Shown here piece after piece: positions 59,602 to 64,000 of a stretch of DNA of 64,000 nt (position 1 is its first letter; every line of letters starts with the position of its first letter). The stretch lies in assembly GCA_950106755.1 (NCBI GenBank), contig OX467082.1, forward strand, positions 29,698,001-29,762,000, given 5' to 3'. The position numbers were made by a program, and so were the translations under genes. The notes below the pieces were generated by a model. It saw only the letters and a list, made by a program, of their open reading frames with translations, was not told the origin of the DNA and did not search any database. Source of the DNA: Climacium dendroides. Lineage: Eukaryota; Streptophyta; Bryopsida; Hypnales; Climaciaceae.

Positions 59602-62600
59602 AAGCTCCTCTCTTCTCACCAGGAGCTTCAACCAAGACCATCATCAACTGCTAGACTCGGAACTCTTTGTACAAACTGATCTTTTTGATACAATCCATTT
59701 TGGTAACCATCCATTTCGACTCATTTCAGGCATCCAATTCATCAGCGTTCTGCACCGAATTCTGATGCTGGTGTATTTCACTTTGATGGTAGGAATAATA
59801 AGACCTTGTATGCGTTGGTAGAGAGAGGCTCGCCATTGAAGCCAGTCTGCCAATAAGTTAGCCAAATGTGGCATGTTCGCAGTTGTGGATTAGACAGATT
59901 AGATATTCTGTTACTATTTCAATTTTTTTTCTGATTCTTCGTGGAGATTAGATCAACTTCTTTCACTGCAGTTGTTTCACGTAGGCGTGGCTGGTTTTTT
60001 TCATGGCAGCAGCGGCCCGTGACATAATAATAATAATATAGGAGCAACATCCTGACCATGTTTCATTCTCACTGCATCTCACTGCATGAATGTTCGAATC
60101 AGTAGACTTGGTTGGCAAAATATGTATTGACACGATAAGATACAGGTTCTTTGTGGGAATGGTGTTGCTGTGAAAGGGTACAATGTGAGAGGAATGTAAA
60201 TGGTTTCCCTTGGCTTTTTTCAGTGATTTTCTTTACAACAGTTGCAGTTTTAATCGATCGCGGTCTCATTTCAAGAGGATTTGAACGCAATTAAATATTC
60301 GTCATTGAGATACTATACGAGTGAGTTATAAATAGTGAGTTATAAATAGTTGGAGTTTAGAATAGTAGGGTCCCGATCACAAGCTGCAAGCTGGTTCCTA
60401 AACGACAATATTTTACTTGCAATGTTTTTCTCGAATGCATGTCCAGTTGAAATGACACAAAAATGAATACTGCACAAGAATATTTCATTGTTTTGGTTTT
60501 GACATGACAAATCATATTGATGTGAACATTCTGATGTTCTAAAAAAATTCACTTCACTTCAATTTGCATTTGAAAGAAAATAAAAGCTTAAGGATTAGAT
60601 CATGGGTATGGAAGCCTATGGATTGGCACTTGTATAAAATAATAATTTGCACCATTTTCATGCATTTCTCATTTAGAAACAAATACAAATCCTTCTATCC
60701 CTACAAAACATGTAGAATGTGATTAGTTTCTATGATCTTCAACAACTAAGATAAGGAAACATTGTTGTTTGATTTCAATTGCCACATCATCATTTCAACA
60801 TCTATCATGCTTAATTTAGCCACTATATAATTGAAAAATAGTTTTAATCTTAGCATATGAAACAATTATTTACTACAAGTGTTGGATTGGGATTTAGATT
60901 GGGATTGAGGTAAGTATACTCAAAACCAACTTGTTCTTCAAGAAGCTCCATCCTTGTAGCATTGGCTCATTTTTATTTTTTTTAAAAGTGATTTGATTGT
61001 TGAGTAAGGTCTTACTCAAACTTCCTAGCACAATAGTTTTTGTCAATGCTAAGGCTCATCTCCTTTAGTTAAAGCCAATAAAGCACCCAAAACAAACACT
61101 TCTATATTGTTCTTATTCATTTCATGTCCTTAACATATTTTCTAATAAACATGTTTGACTTTTTTTAGTTTTTTGGTCTTGTATGTACATATTATAATAG
61201 ACTAAAAGAATGTAGTTCCTATGTGAAGAAGGTCGACCTTATATACAAATGTCATGAACTTGTCTATAAAACATATCAAAATCATTAGAAGAGACTTGAG
61301 GCCTCAAGAGGGCCGTTTCAAGCTTGTTTCCAAGGCTAAGAATGCGTCAAATAATAATAATAATAAATATTTTTTTAATATTAATATTTTTAAAAAATAA
61401 AAATAATTACTAATTAATATTATCTCACGTAGCAAGGGTTTGCCCACGTCAGATTGTTGATTTGGCAACGTTCCTAGTAGTGTTTTTTTTCTGGTGATTT
61501 GGTATAAAATTGCACCAATTTTTTTGGCATGGTACCACGCCTATAGAAAAAAAAGCATGAAAAAAAACTTGTAAATCGCCAAAAAACTTCAAATTAAAAA
61601 AAATCTTGGATGAAATCACCAAATTGTGGATGAAAATAGAATTTTAAATATGTGATATGTGCTAATTTGATGTTTTCTATTCATTATGTAGATGAATGTT
61701 GAAATTTGGAGCACCACTATTATATTTAATATTGCCACTATGGCAGTTCATAAAAAATGAAAAAAAAAAAACTTGATTCCTAGAGTTCCCCGCAATCCGG
61801 GAACTCATGGGAACCTACAGTCTTCTAATGGCCTCAAATATCATCTAATGTCTTCGTGACTCTTCCATCCTTGTCACTGAACATTTAACCTATGAATACT
61901 TTAAGGAGATAAATGGACTTCTAAATACAATTTTACATGTATTCACAATTCAACATATCAATTTATACATCCAAACATGTAACATCACAATTTCTTATGA
62001 AACAAGAAGTCACATTACAAGAGGCATTATTCCTATAGCACTAGTTTGCTTTCTCACTGAGATAGGTACTCAAACTTCCTCACATGAGCCTCAAATTATG
62101 TAAAATAGATGTCTATGTACTATAACTAGACACTTTAATATTTAAACAAGAAAATTTCAGAATTCATGCTATAAAGAGAGTGACTTGTGCCCAAATTATA
62201 TAAAATAGATGTCAATGTATTGTAACTAGCTACTTTAATATTTTATAAATAAAAAACAAAAATCGTCTCATTTTATTTTAATGTAATTTTTGCATCATAA
62301 TTGTGAAAGATTGCATTTGAAAACAAATGGACATGACAATCTTTTTGTCAGGGCATAGCTACATGTGCCATGTGCTACTGAAACTGGTGAATAGTTACTA
62401 GTAAGTCTCATCCCTGATGTACAGTATTCATCCATGTGTTCATTCATCCACTCGTTCGTTCCATCTGAGTTTGGATAGGGTTTTGCATTCTGGGGTTTTT
62501 GCAGGGTTTATGCATCTTTCCGCTTCGTTACAACATCCGAAGTCCACGACGCAGTTGAGCTCACGCATTCAAAAGATTCGGCTTCACATTGCACTAGGGT

Positions 62601-62742
62601 TCCCGAGATTTACATCGTAGTCTTTCTTTTCGTTCACCATTCCCATTTCGCATTGCTTTATTGCTTTAAAGATTTTTTCCCTCTATGCCATTCAATCATC
62701 GCCTTGCGCTTCACATTCAGCTCAATCGAGATCCGCTCGAAA
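59602..62742. other. intergenic DNA, AT-rich after about 60.3 kb; 5' leader of the right-edge gene at its end
   Basis: No gene is supported. Short AAT runs occur at about 60027 and 61352. 62400-62742 is less AT-rich and holds short ORFs, likely 5' UTR or promoter of the following gene. Confidence 0.45.
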
Positions 62743-64000
62743 ATGTTAGCCCTTCCATCCCCCTCGAGGTGCACCGTCCAATTGAATTCGAGTTCATCGT
62801 CTGGTATGAATTCAAGTTTGGGGCATGAGTTAGTTAATTCTTTGAAGGCAGGGTTATCTGGTCTGTCTCCTCGTAATAAGGTGTTTCTGAAGGACGTGAG
62901 ATGGAAAGGAAGAGCGTCCGGGATGCAGGGCGGTGTGTTTGGGGCCAAGCGTCTCCTTCAGGTGCGAAAAATCATCTCAATTCTTTTTTAAAAAATTTTG
63001 CACCCTAGGTTTGCTTGTGTGGATTGGAGCTTAGAATTGAATGAGCTTATTACTGTTGCACAGGAACTTATTTGTTGGTCTTGTGTTTGCGTTCTTAATA
63101 GTTATAGATTTTGGACTTCTGCAATTGTGAGGAGGATGTCCCTGGGTTGTGCTTTGGGCGGCTTTTAGCTCTGGTGGTGACGTGTTGTAGGGAGATTGTG
63201 TGAGGTGAGCAGGGTATTTGTTGTGGAGGACTCGTGGATGGGAGCGCATTCGATAGCAGGAGAAAATCACTCGCCTTTCGTGTTGGCGTTGGAGGGGTTC
63301 GTTATCTTTCTAGCGTTCCATTACGACTCGGTTTTAATTGTATTGAATTTGGCACTTCTCGTCATGAGAAAGATAAATTTGCCTCCTGTTTCTGAATCTC
63401 TCATGTCATGTGTCATATTGTAATTTGGTGAGGGAATTTTGGACCCGAGCATACCTCGAGCTCTTTCAGTACGCTTGGAGAGTTTTGAGCCTGGCACTGG
63501 CGTACAGTGTTCCTTAGCGAGACAGGGTGCTTCCAATGCAGGTCTGAGGGTTTATAAGTTTGGCAGCCACCAAGTTAGAATGATACATTGGAGTTGATGG
63601 TTTTAACCCCGAAGTGCCCAGTGCATACTGAGAGTAGAATATCCATTTTGGAAGATAATATTTTATTATATATAGTAACTCTCAAAACAGATTTAAAAAA
63701 TTTAGGGTTTATCTTTCTCTTTCTATTGATACAATTTGTTACCCTGAACGTTTCGAAACAATTTCTTTCAACTCCTATAGATATAGATATTAGCCAGTTG
63801 GAAATTTGAGGGTTAATCAGCTTGTATACATCCCGGGTTGAAGAATATTGTATTGCTTCCGACAGCTTGAAACCCCTTCGCCCGTTTATTCTCATGGCTA
63901 TCTGTTGCATCTTCTTTCACTTTCGACAGGTCAGTTGCGCCTCAAAAGCATCAATTAGGGGAATGCGGACTTCGAACCCAACCTTGAACGGACGGCAACG
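62743..64000 (+). CDS. unidentified protein with transit-peptide-like N-terminus, truncated at the window edge
   Basis: Exon 1 (62743-62961) runs from ATG to a CAG|GTGCGA donor and encodes 73 residues. Exon 2 starts at 63930 after CGACAG, in the same phase, and continues past the edge (VSCASKASIRGMRTS, then about eight more residues). The N-terminus is rich in Ser, Leu, Arg and Lys and poor in acids (MLALPSPSRCTVQLNSSSSS), as in chloroplast transit peptides. I do not recognise the family from the 97 residues visible. The intron holds a TTAA element. The exon pairing is supported only by phase and splice signals. Confidence 0.5.
63603..63816. mobile_element. TTAA-flanked short element, copy D, in intron 1 of the right-edge gene
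   Basis: TTAA at 63603-63606 and 63813-63816 flank 206 bp. The left end is CCCCGAAGTGCCCAG; the right end on the reverse strand starts CCCTCAAATTTCC. It shares internal phrases with the element at 13475-13667. Confidence 0.7.

Noticed and set aside
1..64000. tRNA genes, rRNA genes, CRISPR arrays, transposase genes
   Set aside because: I scanned by eye for tRNA T-loop/anticodon patterns, regularly spaced repeats and transposase motifs. Nothing convincing appeared, and CRISPR is not expected in plant nuclear DNA.

Overview
The window is nuclear DNA of a land plant. The genes have short GT-AG introns, plant-specific architectures (a membrane-anchored aspartic protease, an LRR receptor kinase N-terminus, a PDF1-like secreted protein, a GH5 mannanase) and promoters carrying telo-box motifs (TAGGGTTT). 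They sit in long AT-rich intergenic DNA crowded with small inverted-repeat elements. I cannot name the species. An early-diverging land plant such as a moss is my guess, with low confidence.

Layout. 1-378: 5' exon of an LRR receptor(-kinase) gene on the minus strand, cut by the window edge. 379-6465: intergenic DNA with two element families. 6466-9184 (+): five-exon endo-beta-mannanase. 9559-15775 (-): twelve-exon type I membrane aspartic protease, convergent with the mannanase. 16160-17700 (+): a telo-box/TATA promoter followed by sequence without a convincing ORF, containing C/D-box snoRNA-like segments, one with a 13-nt match to 25S rRNA. 18318-23770 (-): a gene for a prune/DHH-DHHA2-like protein with a long disordered N-terminus, a four-fold 22-residue repeat and lost metal ligands. 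23771-42708: about 19 kb of repeats and nested elements with no supported gene. 42709-43342 (-): two-exon mitochondrial ribosomal protein bL28m. 43343-52896: AT-rich repeat region. 52897-55932 (+): three-exon saccharopine-dehydrogenase-like oxidoreductase. 58686-59601 (+): three-exon PDF1-like secreted protein. 62743-64000 (+): first exons of a gene with a transit-peptide-like N-terminus that runs off the right edge.

No operon-like or pathway grouping is evident; these look like unrelated plant genes. The most distinctive content is the element landscape. One family of non-autonomous elements has CCC-starting ends flanked on both sides by TTAA, as in the piggyBac superfamily. One copy interrupts another element whose uninterrupted relative, 1.5 kb away, keeps a single TTAA at the corresponding place, which is a paralogous empty site. 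A hAT-like hairpin with an exact 8-bp target duplication, a TA-flanked family, a Tourist-like element and a 1.5-kb inverted-repeat element with an internal 0.4-kb palindrome are also visible. No transposase gene was found.

Exon boundaries were derived by hand from reading frame, splice signals, phase matching and remembered family conservation; no alignment was run.
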